Shown piece by piece: positions 8,436 through 17,135 of a stretch of 64,000 nucleotides of DNA; the stretch's first letter is position 1, and every line of letters starts with the position of its first letter. Location of the stretch: the NCBI GenBank assembly GCA_002715505.1, contig PAZF01000021.1, forward strand, positions 1 to 64,000. Reading direction: 5' to 3'. The notes under the pieces are model-generated. The model saw nothing but the letters and a program-made list of their open reading frames with translations. It had not been told where the DNA came from and did not search any database. The position numbers and the translations under genes were made by a program. Source of the stretch: Candidatus Pelagibacterales bacterium (GTDB lineage Bacteria > Pseudomonadota > Alphaproteobacteria > TMED109).

Positions 8436-9836
8436 TTAATCAGTAATTGTATTTTTAATAATTTCAATTTCATAATCATCCATTTTTTTTCTTAATGTAT
8501 TTCTATTTATACCTAAAAGTTGTGAGGAGAGAAACTTATTATTATTTGTAAACTTTAGCATCTCAATTATTAAGGGTTTTTCAAATTCTTTCAGAAGTTT
8601 ATAATAAATTCCAGATTCAACTTTATTATTTGACAGATAGCCTCTTATATTCGCACTAATAAATGCATTAAAATTAACTCTCCAATTTTCTAAATAATCT
8701 TTATTAGCATATTTAAATTCATTATTTATTTCTTTTTTTATTAAAGATTTATTTATTTGAATATTATCATCAGAAAGTTCATAACATCTTTTTATAAAAC
8801 TTTTTAATTGAGTTAAATTCCCAGGCCATATATATTCTTCTAAAATTTCAAAAGCATCATCATTAATAGTTTTATTATTTTTATTAATTAAATTAAATTC
8901 TGATATAATTTCCTTAGATAATAATTTTATGTCCTCTTTTCTATCTCTTAAAGGTAAAGTGAAAATATTATACATGCTCAAATAATAAAATAACTCGCTA
9001 GAAAAATTATTATTACTTAAAGCTTGCTTTAGATTTTTTGAAGTAGTCGCTATAAATCTTGTATTTTTTGATATTAATGAGGAACTAGCATTTTTACCTT
9101 TTAATAAGGATCCAAGAATTCTTTGAATATTCATTGGCATAATTTCAATATCAGAAAAAAGGATAGTACTCGAAACTTCTGAGTTTTTTAAGAATTTAGA
9201 ATCTAAAAACTGATCCTTTGTGATTTTATTTAATAATAGTTTTTCAAAATTATTATTTCTATAGTCTAAAAAGTTTATTTCTATAATTTTTTTATCTGGT
9301 TCTCTTAAAGCATTAATAGTGTTAGCAATTTGTCTTTTTCCAGTTCCATTTTCTCCAGAAATTAGAGCATTTAAATTATTATTTATTATTTTATAAATAC
9401 TATCAAAAATTACCTTTGTTTTGCTTGTTTTATCAATAAAAGGAATCTTAATATTAAAATTACTGTTAATTAAACTTTCTTTTGCACTTAAGTATTCAAT
9501 TTTATTTTTCAAATCTTTTAATTCAAAAGGTTTTTGAATAACTTCTATGCCTAATTCATTATATTTTAAGAAACTTTCTAATTCAAAATTCCCCCCAGTT
9601 ATTATTAATAAAGGCAACTTATTTTTAAGATTTTTTACGTCGTTGTGAAACAATCTTAATTTTCCTCTAATAATATCTTCTTCTATAATTCCAACGCTAT
9701 AGTCATTACTTACAAGATTACTCTTAAAGCTTTCATAATGATTACTAAGGCTCAAATCAAATTTATTATTTTTAAGGTATACACTTAGTATGAATTTAAA
9801 GTTTTCATCATTTCCAGCATATAAAATATTACTAAT
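8436..9836 (-). CDS. ntrC: NtrC-like regulator, degenerate receiver and AAA+ domains, probable ATT start
   Basis: By position and domain order this is NtrC, the nitrogen response regulator, but its signalling residues are gone. With the start placed at ATT (9836-9834) it has 466 residues. The receiver (about 1-115) has GND where the acidic pocket should be and Ile50 at the phospho-acceptor Asp; only Thr (IITGG) and Lys (QKPF) remain. The AAA+ domain keeps Walker A (GENGTGKR, about 161-168) but has ILFSDIEIMP at Walker B, no GAFTGA, and YLSM where the arginine finger RLNV belongs. The Fis-type HTH at the C-terminus (LLGINRNTLRKK) is intact. The first ordinary start, TTG at 9755, would remove the first receiver strand, whereas the ATT has a GGAG ribosome binding site 7 nt upstream. 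It begins 3 nt after the ntrB stop. Probably a DNA-binding protein no longer controlled by phosphorylation. Confidence 0.82.
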   Translation of the reverse strand: MSNILYAGNDENFKFILSVYLKNNKFDLSLSNHYESFKSNLVSNDYSVGIIEEDIIRGKLRLFHNDVKNLKNKLPLLIITGGNFELESFLKYNELGIEVIQKPFELKDLKNKIEYLSAKESLINSNFNIKIPFIDKTSKTKVIFDSIYKIINNNLNALISGENGTGKRQIANTINALREPDKKIIEINFLDYRNNNFEKLLLNKITKDQFLDSKFLKNSEVSSTILFSDIEIMPMNIQRILGSLLKGKNASSSLISKNTRFIATTSKNLKQALSNNNFSSELFYYLSMYNIFTLPLRDRKEDIKLLSKEIISEFNLINKNNKTINDDAFEILEEYIWPGNLTQLKSFIKRCYELSDDNIQINKSLIKKEINNEFKYANKDYLENWRVNFNAFISANIRGYLSNNKVESGIYYKLLKEFEKPLIIEMLKFTNNNKFLSSQLLGINRNTLRKKMDDYEIEIIKNTITD

Positions 9837-9848
9837 TATTTATCTCCC
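9834..9848 (-). promoter_or_regulatory. ribosome binding site and ATT start of ntrC-like gene
   Basis: On the minus strand GGGAG (9848-9844) is followed by ATAAATA and then ATT (9836-9834). The TAA inside the spacer is the ntrB stop codon and is in the same frame as ntrC, so translation cannot start earlier. No ATG, GTG or TTG occurs in frame until TTG 9755, 27 codons downstream, although these 27 codons encode the expected first strand and helix of a receiver domain (NILYAGNDENFKFIL). The GAGATAAATAATT core matches the pyrG initiation region in 12 of 13 positions. Confidence 0.65.
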
Positions 9849-10928
9849 TTCATTTTTTAATGGTAAATAAATATTAAAAACGGTTACATTTTTTTCCTTT
9901 TCCAACTTAATAAAACCACCATTGTTGGATATTACAGCATTTACATAAGCCAGCCCTAGCCCGTCAGAACTGCTTTTAGTTCCAACGAAAGGATAAAAAA
10001 TAAATTTTTCTATAATTTCTTCTATCCCATTTCCTTCATCTGATACTTTTATATGAATTGGAAGTTTAAGAACTTTTTGTAAATCAGATGACCTTACGTA
10101 AATATTATGATTAATCCTAGTAGTAATAGTAATAAAATTATTTTTTTTACTTTCACAAGCATTAATTAACAGGTTTTCAAAACATTTAATGATTTCTCTT
10201 CTATCAAATTTAATCTTTGGAATAGATGGATCAAAGTCTTTTAAAATTTTATAAGTGTCAAAATATTTCATATCTAATGTCTCTATAGCTTCTACTAAAC
10301 ATTCATGAATATTTACTAATTCTACCTTAGAATTTGTATTATTGTAAAAGTTAAGTGTTTTATTTACATAATTTTTAATCTTACTAGTTTCTGCTTCTAA
10401 TAATCCAATTATTTTATTATCTATTTCATTATTTAAAGGGCTCCTTTCTTTAAATAATTCTATTGCAGCTAATATATTAGTAATTGGAGAACTAATATTT
10501 CTATCTAAGCTATCTGAAAATCCTCTAATAAATAAATCACTTAGAGTTTTACTAGTTTGTGTCATATAAGTTTTAAAATTATCTTTTTCTTGAATTATTA
10601 ATAATACTAATTTTTCTTCAACTTTATTAAAATGCAAGTCTGCAATCACTTCATTATCATCTAAATCATTTAATTTATAATCATAGGTTGAAACTGAAGC
10701 ATCTCCCCCGAATAGTCTTTTAAGAATATTTTCTATATCAAATGTAAAAAAAGTTTGTAATCTAATTTTATTTAAATTTGAAATTCTATTAAATTTAAAC
10801 TTTTCTTTATATGTTAAATTAGCATCAACTATAAAACCTTCAGCGTTTATTATCAATGCAGGCATTGGCAAAAATGATATGAAGTCTTTAATTGCTGTAT
10901 TTTTAATCATATTTAAGTAAAATATCAT
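9840..10928 (-). CDS. ntrB: NtrB-like sensor protein lacking the phospho-acceptor histidine
   Basis: NtrB is the soluble kinase that phosphorylates NtrC. This 362-residue protein has the NtrB layout: a PAS domain (about 15-115, LPMPALIINAEGFIVDAN), a dimerisation/H-box region and a GHKL ATPase domain. In the H-box the family HEIKNP reads RNISSP, so Arg143 replaces the histidine and Asn the following glutamate. The ATP-binding motifs are kept: N-box NLLINACES, DEGNGI, YPFVGTKSSSDGLGLA. It could bind ATP but should not autophosphorylate. The start at 10928 has a GAGA site; a second ATG at 10910 is possible. Its start is only 8 bp from the divergent ispDF start. The dusB gene that usually precedes ntrB is missing. 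Confidence 0.85.
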   Translation of the reverse strand: MIFYLNMIKNTAIKDFISFLPMPALIINAEGFIVDANLTYKEKFKFNRISNLNKIRLQTFFTFDIENILKRLFGGDASVSTYDYKLNDLDDNEVIADLHFNKVEEKLVLLIIQEKDNFKTYMTQTSKTLSDLFIRGFSDSLDRNISSPITNILAAIELFKERSPLNNEIDNKIIGLLEAETSKIKNYVNKTLNFYNNTNSKVELVNIHECLVEAIETLDMKYFDTYKILKDFDPSIPKIKFDRREIIKCFENLLINACESKKNNFITITTRINHNIYVRSSDLQKVLKLPIHIKVSDEGNGIEEIIEKFIFYPFVGTKSSSDGLGLAYVNAVISNNGGFIKLEKEKNVTVFNIYLPLKNEGR

Positions 10929-10936
10929 AAAATCTC

Positions 10937-12118
10937 ATGAATAAAAAAAAAAATAATAAAACTGCAGCAGTTATATTAGCATCAGGTACAAGTGATAGGT
11001 TTAATTCGAGTATACCTAAACAGTATATGAAAATTAAAAATCTTACTATTTTAGAAATTTCGATAAAAAAGTTTATTAAAATCAATAAAATCAGTAGTAT
11101 ATATGTAGTTTATAATAAAATTCATAAAAAATATATCAAGCACATAATAAATAAATATAAAAAAATCAACTTTATACATGGCGGGAATTCTAGACAAAAA
11201 TCATCTCTAATTGCCTTAAATTATATTTTTAAAAAAAGTATATACACAAACGTACTAATCCATGACTCTGTTAGGCCATTTGTAGAAATTTCAATTATAG
11301 ATCATTTAATTAATAAATTAAATTCAGTAGATGGAATTATCCCTGTAATTAAGGTAAATGATAGTATTAAGTCTATAAAAAATGCTTTAGTAGATAATAA
11401 TGTAGATAGAAAAAATTTATTTTTCTCTCAAACTCCTCAAGCATTTGTTCTGTCTAAATTAAAAAATGCATATGACCAAATTAAACAGAGTGATCTTTTA
11501 AAATTTACAGATGATGCAGAAATATTTACTGCTGGAGGATATAAGGTTAATATTGTAAAAGGAAGTGAGAATAATTTTAAAATTACAACTATAAACGATT
11601 ATAAAAAAGCAAAAACTATGTTTTCTAATGAACAAATAGTAAAGATAGGACAAGGTATAGACTTTCATTCTTTTAAGGAGGGGAATAAAATTATACTTTT
11701 TGGTGTAGAAATTCCATTTAATAAATCTATTCTCGCACATTCTGACGGAGATATAGGAGTGCATGCATTAATTGACAGTATTTTGGGATCTTTATCCTAT
11801 GGTGATATAGGAACCCACTTTCCAGATACTAGTAAAAAATATAAGAATATTAGCTCATTAGAGTTATTAAAAATAGTTATTAAACTTTTAGAAAATAATA
11901 GGGGGAAAATAATCCATACGGATAATACAATAATTTGTGAAAAACCAAAATTACAAAAACATATATTAAAGATGAGAAAAAAAATTTCTAAAATACTAAG
12001 TATAGATATAAATTCTATTTCTATAAAAGCTACTACTACTGAAAAAATGGGTTTTATAGGACGTGGCGAAGGAATTGCTGTATATAGTACATCTACTGTA
12101 AGGTATGATATTCAATGA
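10937..12118 (+). CDS. ispDF: bifunctional IspD/IspF (MEP pathway of isoprenoid synthesis)
   Basis: The fusion carries two non-consecutive enzymes of the methylerythritol phosphate pathway. Residues 1-225 are the IspD cytidylyltransferase (CTP-binding loop VILASGTSDRFNSSIPKQY, then VLIHDSVRPFV). Residues 233-393 are IspF, 2C-methyl-D-erythritol 2,4-cyclodiphosphate synthase, with metal ligands in GQGIDFHSF and AHSDGD, and the ATTTEKMGFIGRGEG substrate loop. The fused form is common in Alphaproteobacteria. Dxr, two steps earlier in the pathway, is encoded at 43893-45053. The gene diverges from ntrB with 8 bp between start codons, so its promoter must lie inside ntrB, and it overlaps pgpA by 4 nt. 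Confidence 0.96.
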   Translation: MNKKKNNKTAAVILASGTSDRFNSSIPKQYMKIKNLTILEISIKKFIKINKISSIYVVYNKIHKKYIKHIINKYKKINFIHGGNSRQKSSLIALNYIFKKSIYTNVLIHDSVRPFVEISIIDHLINKLNSVDGIIPVIKVNDSIKSIKNALVDNNVDRKNLFFSQTPQAFVLSKLKNAYDQIKQSDLLKFTDDAEIFTAGGYKVNIVKGSENNFKITTINDYKKAKTMFSNEQIVKIGQGIDFHSFKEGNKIILFGVEIPFNKSILAHSDGDIGVHALIDSILGSLSYGDIGTHFPDTSKKYKNISSLELLKIVIKLLENNRGKIIHTDNTIICEKPKLQKHILKMRKKISKILSIDINSISIKATTTEKMGFIGRGEGIAVYSTSTVRYDIQ

Positions 12119-12582
12119 AAAAAAATATTATTTTCATAATATCGGATTTATTTTGTACCTTTCTAAAAATTGGTAACATTAAATATATGCCAGGTACATT
12201 AGGATCCTTAGTTGGAATAATAATAGGTGTTTCAATTAAAAACTTTTTAAGTATACAAATTTATATAATATTTGTTCTTATTATCTTTGCATTAGCAATA
12301 TTAGCTATCAATATTTACCAATCAATAAAGGGAAAAAAAGATAGCTCTGAAATTATTATTGATGAAATTATTGGCCAACAAATCCCAATAATTTTATTTG
12401 AAATGAATTTGCTTAACATATTTTTAAGTTTTATTCTTTTTAGATTTTTTGATATTTTAAAATTTTTTCCTGCCAGCTATATAGATAGAAAATATCATAA
12501 TAGTTTTGGAGTAATTGGAGATGATATAATTGCTGGCTTCCAATCTTCTTTGGTTATGTACGGTATTATAGTTGTATTATGA
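12115..12582 (+). CDS. pgpA: phosphatidylglycerophosphatase A
   Basis: PgpA removes the phosphate from phosphatidylglycerophosphate to give phosphatidylglycerol in the inner membrane. The 155-residue protein shows the family pattern: KYMPGTLGSLVG near the N-terminus, the acidic active-site stretch IIIDEIIGQQIP (about 80-92), the FRFFDILKFFP segment and the ending VIGDDIIAGFQ, with several hydrophobic helices. It overlaps ispDF (ATGA) and pncC (ATGA) by 4 nt each, so the three genes form a translationally coupled operon. Confidence 0.93.
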   Translation: MKKNIIFIISDLFCTFLKIGNIKYMPGTLGSLVGIIIGVSIKNFLSIQIYIIFVLIIFALAILAINIYQSIKGKKDSSEIIIDEIIGQQIPIILFEMNLLNIFLSFILFRFFDILKFFPASYIDRKYHNSFGVIGDDIIAGFQSSLVMYGIIVVL

Positions 12583-13064
12583 GCTCAAATGACGCAAATA
12601 AATTAATAAATATTTGTATTAAAAAAAAGCTACGTATTAATTTAGCAGAATCTTGTACTGGTGGATTAATATGCTCTAAGATTGTGTCAGTTTCAAATGC
12701 ATCAAAAGTTTTTGAATTAGGGTTTATAACTTATTCTAACGCTTCTAAAATAAAACTTTTAGGAGTTCCAACCAACATATTATCAAATCATGGAGCAGTT
12801 AGTAAAGAAACAGCATATCATATGGCTAAAGGACTATCTAAACTAAAAAATATTGATTTTTCTATTGCCACTACTGGTATTGCAGGACCATCTGGAGCTA
12901 CTCCGGACAAACCTATTGGTTTAGTTTATTTTTCTTTTTATCTTCGTGATAATCAAATTATAGTTGATAAAAAAGTTTTTAAAGGAGATAGAAATTTAAT
13001 AAGAGAAAAAGCTGCAGATTATGCATTAAGTAAATCAATTAAAATTATTGAATCAAACGTATAA
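12579..13064 (+). CDS. pncC: nicotinamide-nucleotide amidase (CinA C-terminal family)
   Basis: PncC deamidates nicotinamide mononucleotide to nicotinate mononucleotide, recycling the NMN released by DNA ligase. The 161-residue protein is the stand-alone CinA_C domain. It has the catalytic serine in LAESCTGGLI, the FELGFITYSNASKIKLLGV stretch, and the family signature TTGIAGPSGATPDKPIGLVYF. No N-terminal molybdopterin-binding (CinA-N) domain is present. The gene overlaps pgpA by 4 nt, and its last 12 bp overlap the end of the convergent COQ10/RatA-like gene, with no room for a conventional terminator. Confidence 0.93.
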   Translation: MSSNDANKLINICIKKKLRINLAESCTGGLICSKIVSVSNASKVFELGFITYSNASKIKLLGVPTNILSNHGAVSKETAYHMAKGLSKLKNIDFSIATTGIAGPSGATPDKPIGLVYFSFYLRDNQIIVDKKVFKGDRNLIREKAADYALSKSIKIIESNV

Positions 13065-13484
13065 TTGCTTCGCTCTACTTTCAAAAGCAGAAAACATTTT
13101 TTCTGATGCTTTATGAAAAATAGCACCCATAATTTTAGCTAGAAAAAAGGATTTGAATTCATAATTTAACTCAAATGTTACTTCACAAGATTTTCCGGTA
13201 TTTTTAAAAATCCAAATACTATCCAAATACTTAAAAGGACCTGAAATAGCATTAGATTCGATTTGTTGAAGGTATAAGCCCTTTACTCTACTAGTATAAT
13301 TTTCATCTAATGCTTTATATCCAATAGTTAAGGTTGCATCAAAGTTATTATCATCTATCTTATTCGTAATTACAGAGTTTTTGCACCAGGGCAGAAACTC
13401 AGGATACAGTTCTACATCTATGATAATATTATAAAGCTGCTTGTTAGAAAAAGGTAATAGTTTTGTATTTTGAAATTTAGGCAT
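13053..13484 (-). CDS. COQ10/RatA-like START-fold protein
   Basis: This 143-residue protein belongs to the polyketide-cyclase/START superfamily group containing Coq10 and RatA. Family traits are the N-terminal [32 protein letters not shown] pattern (residues 3-36, described here in parts: [16 protein letters not shown] then YPEFLPWC), a central stretch of beta strands, and the long C-terminal helix [20 protein letters not shown]. Coq10 proteins bind ubiquinone and help respiratory electron transfer; that role is inferred from homology. It overlaps lipA by 8 nt, the usual lipA neighbour in Alphaproteobacteria, and converges on pncC. Confidence 0.85.
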   Translation of the reverse strand: MPKFQNTKLLPFSNKQLYNIIIDVELYPEFLPWCKNSVITNKIDDNNFDATLTIGYKALDENYTSRVKGLYLQQIESNAISGPFKYLDSIWIFKNTGKSCEVTFELNYEFKSFFLAKIMGAIFHKASEKMFSAFESRAKQLYV

Positions 13485-14394
13485 ACATTTTTTTTAAAAT
13501 ATCAAAATGTTCATCTGCATGATAAGATGAGCGCGTTAATGGAGAACAAGATACCATTTTAAAACCTAATTTTCTGGCCTTATCTTCTATTAACCTAAAC
13601 TCCTCTGGTGAATAGTACTTTGAAAGTTTTTGATGTCCTTTAGTAGGTTGAAGATATTGACCAACAGTAAGAAAGTCAACTTTATGATTTCTCATATCAA
13701 CCATCACCTCATATATTTCTTTTAGTGTTTCACCGAGACCTACCATTATTCCTGATTTTGTCCAAATGTTTCCCTTTTCTTTAATAGATTTTAGTAAAAA
13801 TAAACTATGCAAATAATCAGCTCCTTTTCTAATTTCTTTATATAATCTAGGTACTGTTTCTAAATTATGATTAAAAACGTCTGGTTGAGCCTTAATAATA
13901 ATATCAATAGCACTTTTTTTTCTTTGAAAATCTGGTGTTAGAATCTCAATTGTAACTTTTTTATTAAGATCTCTAATTTCACTTATGCATAAAGAAAACT
14001 GTTCTGCTCCACCATCATCTAAATCATCTCTATCCACAGAGGTTATAACCACATGCTTTAGATTTAAAGAATTTATGGCCTCAGCAACATTTTTTGGCTC
14101 ATCTTTATCTACTATATTTGGATTACCGCTTGCTATATTACAAAAAGTACATTTTCTTGTACAAACTCTACCTAGTATCATAAAAGTTGCATGTTTCTTT
14201 TGCCAGCATTCTCCAATATTAGGGCATGCTGCTTCCTCACATACTGTATTCAAATTAAATTTCTTTACTATTTCTCTAGTATCGGAGAATTTGATAGATT
14301 GTGGAGCTTTAACTTTAATCCAGCTAGGTCTAGCAATTTTACCAGTAGATTTATTAGTGAGGTGACTTTTGGATATATAATTTACTTTACTCAT
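13477..14394 (-). CDS. lipA: lipoyl synthase
   Basis: LipA is a radical-SAM enzyme that inserts two sulfurs into protein-bound octanoate, making the lipoyl arm used by PdhC. With the start at ATG 14394 it has 305 residues. Cys52, Cys57 and Cys63 bind the auxiliary iron-sulfur cluster; Cys78, Cys82 and Cys85 (CTRKCTFC) bind the SAM cluster. The C-terminal SSYHADE contains the conserved RSSYHA motif. An upstream in-frame ATG at 14424 would overlap lpdA by 29 nt and precede the family N-terminus, so 14394, one base after the lpdA stop, is preferred. It sits in the pdh operon next to its substrate protein. Confidence 0.95.
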   Translation of the reverse strand: MSKVNYISKSHLTNKSTGKIARPSWIKVKAPQSIKFSDTREIVKKFNLNTVCEEAACPNIGECWQKKHATFMILGRVCTRKCTFCNIASGNPNIVDKDEPKNVAEAINSLNLKHVVITSVDRDDLDDGGAEQFSLCISEIRDLNKKVTIEILTPDFQRKKSAIDIIIKAQPDVFNHNLETVPRLYKEIRKGADYLHSLFLLKSIKEKGNIWTKSGIMVGLGETLKEIYEVMVDMRNHKVDFLTVGQYLQPTKGHQKLSKYYSPEEFRLIEDKARKLGFKMVSCSPLTRSSYHADEHFDILKKMYA

Positions 14395-14395
14395 C

Positions 14396-15793
14396 TTAAA
14401 TATGTATTGCCCTGTCAAATGCATCTAACGCAGACTCATGTATTGACTCAGATATTGTTGGATGAGGAAATATAGTTGAAAAAATATCAACTTCTGTAGC
14501 TTCTAACTTGATAGCTAATGCAAAAGAATTTATTAATTCTGTTACTTCGACTCCAACTAAATGCGCTCCTAAAATTTGTCCAGTATTAGCTTCAAAAATA
14601 GTTTTAACAAACCCTTCACTTTCAGATAATGAAAGGGCCTTTCCATTTGCTGATAATGGAAACTTTCCAACTTTTATATTTAAACCTTTACTAATTGCAA
14701 TTTTTTCTGTAAGTCCAATACTTGCTACTTGAGGATTACTATAAACGCAGGATGGAATAACCATTTTTTCTCTAGATTTAATTATCCCAGCTATATATTC
14801 AACACATGAAATACCCTCATGACTAGCCTTATGTGCTAACCAGGGTGCCCCTGTAACATCTCCTATAGCATATATATTTTCTTCGTCTGTTGAACCAAAG
14901 TCATGAGTCACAATTTGATTATTTTTTATAGTGACTTTAGTGTTTTCTAGTCCTAAATTTTCTGTGTTACCTCTAATGCCAACTGCTGCTAATACATTTT
15001 CAAAATCATGGTTTTCAATACTTCCAGATTTAAGGTCTTTAGATTTTATTATAAAAGTTTTATTTTCTTTTATATCAATAATATTTGAGTTCGTATAGAA
15101 GGAAATTCCTTTTTTACTAAGGCTTTTTCTTAAAAATTCTGATACGTCATTATCCTCATTAGGTAATATTTCTTGTTGCATTTCAAAAACACTAACATTT
15201 GACCCTAAAGAATTAAAAAAACTAGCAAATTCTATACCTATAGCACCAGAACCAATTATTCCAATAGTTTTTGGAATTTTTTTTGGGGCCATAGCCTCAA
15301 AATAGCTCCAAACTTTTGAATTAACATGATTATTTTCTATATTTAATTTTTTTGGGCTAGCCCCAGTTGCAATAATAATATTTTTTGCAATGACTTTTTT
15401 TATTGATTTACTATTTTTTACTTCGATTTCCTTATTTTTATTTATTTTTGCACTTCCGTAAATCAAATTAATATTATTCTTTTTAAATAAAAAGTCTATT
15501 CCATTAGAAAGCTTTTTAGCAACATCCCTAGATCTTTTTATAATATTATTTATATCTGGTTCAGCATTTTTAATTTTTAACCCAAATGTTGATGAGTTTT
15601 TCATAAAGTCATATATTTCTGATGATCTTAAGAGAGCTTTGGTAGGAATACATCCCCAATTTAAACAAATTCCCCCTAAATCTTTTTTTTCTATAACCAC
15701 AACATTCATGTTGATTTGTGCCGCTTTAATTGCAGCAACATAACCGCCTGGGCCAGAACCTATTATAGCTAAGTCATATTTTTGTTCAATCAT
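14396..15793 (-). CDS. lpdA: dihydrolipoamide dehydrogenase (E3)
   Basis: E3 reoxidises the dihydrolipoyl arm of E2 and passes electrons through FAD to NAD. The 465-residue protein has the FAD fold [11 protein letters not shown] (11-21), the redox disulfide Cys43/Cys48 in [13 protein letters not shown], the second dinucleotide fold [14 protein letters not shown] near 180, the [20 protein letters not shown] segment, and the C-terminal catalytic FPHPTISES. Its start codon overlaps the end of pdhC by 1 nt. As the E3 of the pdh operon it probably serves pyruvate dehydrogenase; it may be shared with other 2-oxoacid dehydrogenases. Confidence 0.96.
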   Translation of the reverse strand: MIEQKYDLAIIGSGPGGYVAAIKAAQINMNVVVIEKKDLGGICLNWGCIPTKALLRSSEIYDFMKNSSTFGLKIKNAEPDINNIIKRSRDVAKKLSNGIDFLFKKNNINLIYGSAKINKNKEIEVKNSKSIKKVIAKNIIIATGASPKKLNIENNHVNSKVWSYFEAMAPKKIPKTIGIIGSGAIGIEFASFFNSLGSNVSVFEMQQEILPNEDNDVSEFLRKSLSKKGISFYTNSNIIDIKENKTFIIKSKDLKSGSIENHDFENVLAAVGIRGNTENLGLENTKVTIKNNQIVTHDFGSTDEENIYAIGDVTGAPWLAHKASHEGISCVEYIAGIIKSREKMVIPSCVYSNPQVASIGLTEKIAISKGLNIKVGKFPLSANGKALSLSESEGFVKTIFEANTGQILGAHLVGVEVTELINSFALAIKLEATEVDIFSTIFPHPTISESIHESALDAFDRAIHI

Positions 15794-17133
15794 TAAGCTA
15801 ACATTCCTAAGGGATTCTCCATAAAAAACTTAATTTTATCTAAAAAATTTGCTGCAGTTGCTCCATCTGCTATCCTATGATCAACAGAAAGAACTAGATT
15901 TATCATTTTAACAGTCATAGGCTTATCTTCTACGATTTGAAATTCCTCATAGATTTCTCCAACCGCTAAAATTCCCGACTGTGGAGGATTAATTATAGCA
16001 GAAAACTCGTGTACATTGTACATTCCTAAATTTGAAATAGAAAATGTCCCTCCATTATAATCATCTGGCAAAAGTTTATTCTCTTTGGCCTTTAATATAA
16101 ACTGTTTCATCTCTGTAGAAATTTGTGATATTGATTTTTTACAAGCTGACCTAATAACAGGAGTAAATAATCCATTATCAGTGGCAACTGCTACTGCTAT
16201 ATCAACTAAACTATATTTTAAAATTGAATCATCATTCCAAGTTGCATTCATTTGTGGCACATGTTTTAAAGCAAAGGTTACTGCCTTAATAATAATATCA
16301 TTATAACTAACTTTAATTTTGTTTTCTTCATTAAGATCTAAATTATTAATAATAGTTCTAGATTTTATTATTTCTTCTGCACATACTTTGCTTTTTAAGT
16401 AAAAATGAGGAACAGTTTGCTTAGACTGTTGTAATCTTGTAGCAATAGTCTTTCTAATATTAGTAAGAGGGACTTTAGTAGAGAATTGTCTTTCTGTAGA
16501 GGTTTTGTTTTGAAGCTTACCCTCATCAATAAATTCTATTTCATCAATAAAGGGGTCTAAATCTCTTTTTATTATTCTACCTCTGGGACCACTGCCTTGA
16601 ATATTATTAATATCAATATTTTTTAAGTCCGCAATCCTTTTAGCTAAAGGTGAAATAGAAAGTTTAATCTTCTCATGAGAGTAGCTATTCTCATTAGTTA
16701 ATCGAATATCATTGCTTTTATTCTGAGCAATCTGTCTTTTTTCTTCATTTAATTTTTCTTCATCTATATTGTTTTCTGGAATAGTTTCAACTGTTAATTT
16801 TGTATCATTTTCTATTTCTTCTTCTGCAATAGCCTCAGGTTTATCTTTAGATTGATTTTCAATAAATAACTCTATATCTTTTTCCGTTTCCCCTTCTAAA
16901 GATATAACACCAATTAAAGTATTAACTGCAATATTTTCAGCTCCATCATTGTGGATAATTTTAGCAAGTGAACCTTCATCTATTGCCTCTACTTCCATTG
17001 TAGCTTTATCAGTTTCAACTTCTGCTATTATATCTCCTGACTTAATACTGTCCCCTACTTTTTTTAACCATTTGGCAACATTTCCTTCTGTCATCGTTGG
17101 TGATAAGGATGGCATTAAAATTGATACTGGCAT
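15793..17133 (-). CDS. pdhC: pyruvate dehydrogenase E2, dihydrolipoamide acetyltransferase
   Basis: E2 is the core of the pyruvate dehydrogenase complex and transfers acetyl groups from lipoate to CoA. The 446-residue protein has one lipoyl domain (1-78) with Lys43 in ETDKATMEVEA, an acidic linker, a peripheral-subunit-binding domain (about 155-190, SPLAKRIADLKNIDINNIQG), and the catalytic domain from about 215 with the C-terminal DHRIADGATAANFL that holds catalytic His419 and Asp423. It lies 2 nt after pdhB and 1 nt overlaps lpdA. Only one lipoyl domain is present; PdhB carries none. Confidence 0.96.
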   Translation of the reverse strand: MPVSILMPSLSPTMTEGNVAKWLKKVGDSIKSGDIIAEVETDKATMEVEAIDEGSLAKIIHNDGAENIAVNTLIGVISLEGETEKDIELFIENQSKDKPEAIAEEEIENDTKLTVETIPENNIDEEKLNEEKRQIAQNKSNDIRLTNENSYSHEKIKLSISPLAKRIADLKNIDINNIQGSGPRGRIIKRDLDPFIDEIEFIDEGKLQNKTSTERQFSTKVPLTNIRKTIATRLQQSKQTVPHFYLKSKVCAEEIIKSRTIINNLDLNEENKIKVSYNDIIIKAVTFALKHVPQMNATWNDDSILKYSLVDIAVAVATDNGLFTPVIRSACKKSISQISTEMKQFILKAKENKLLPDDYNGGTFSISNLGMYNVHEFSAIINPPQSGILAVGEIYEEFQIVEDKPMTVKMINLVLSVDHRIADGATAANFLDKIKFFMENPLGMLA

Positions 17134-17135
17134 AT

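Noticed and set aside
10903-11085. Short minus-strand frame overlapping the ispDF start
   Set aside because: It is antisense to the IspD CTP-binding loop and has no supporting ribosome binding site or homology.
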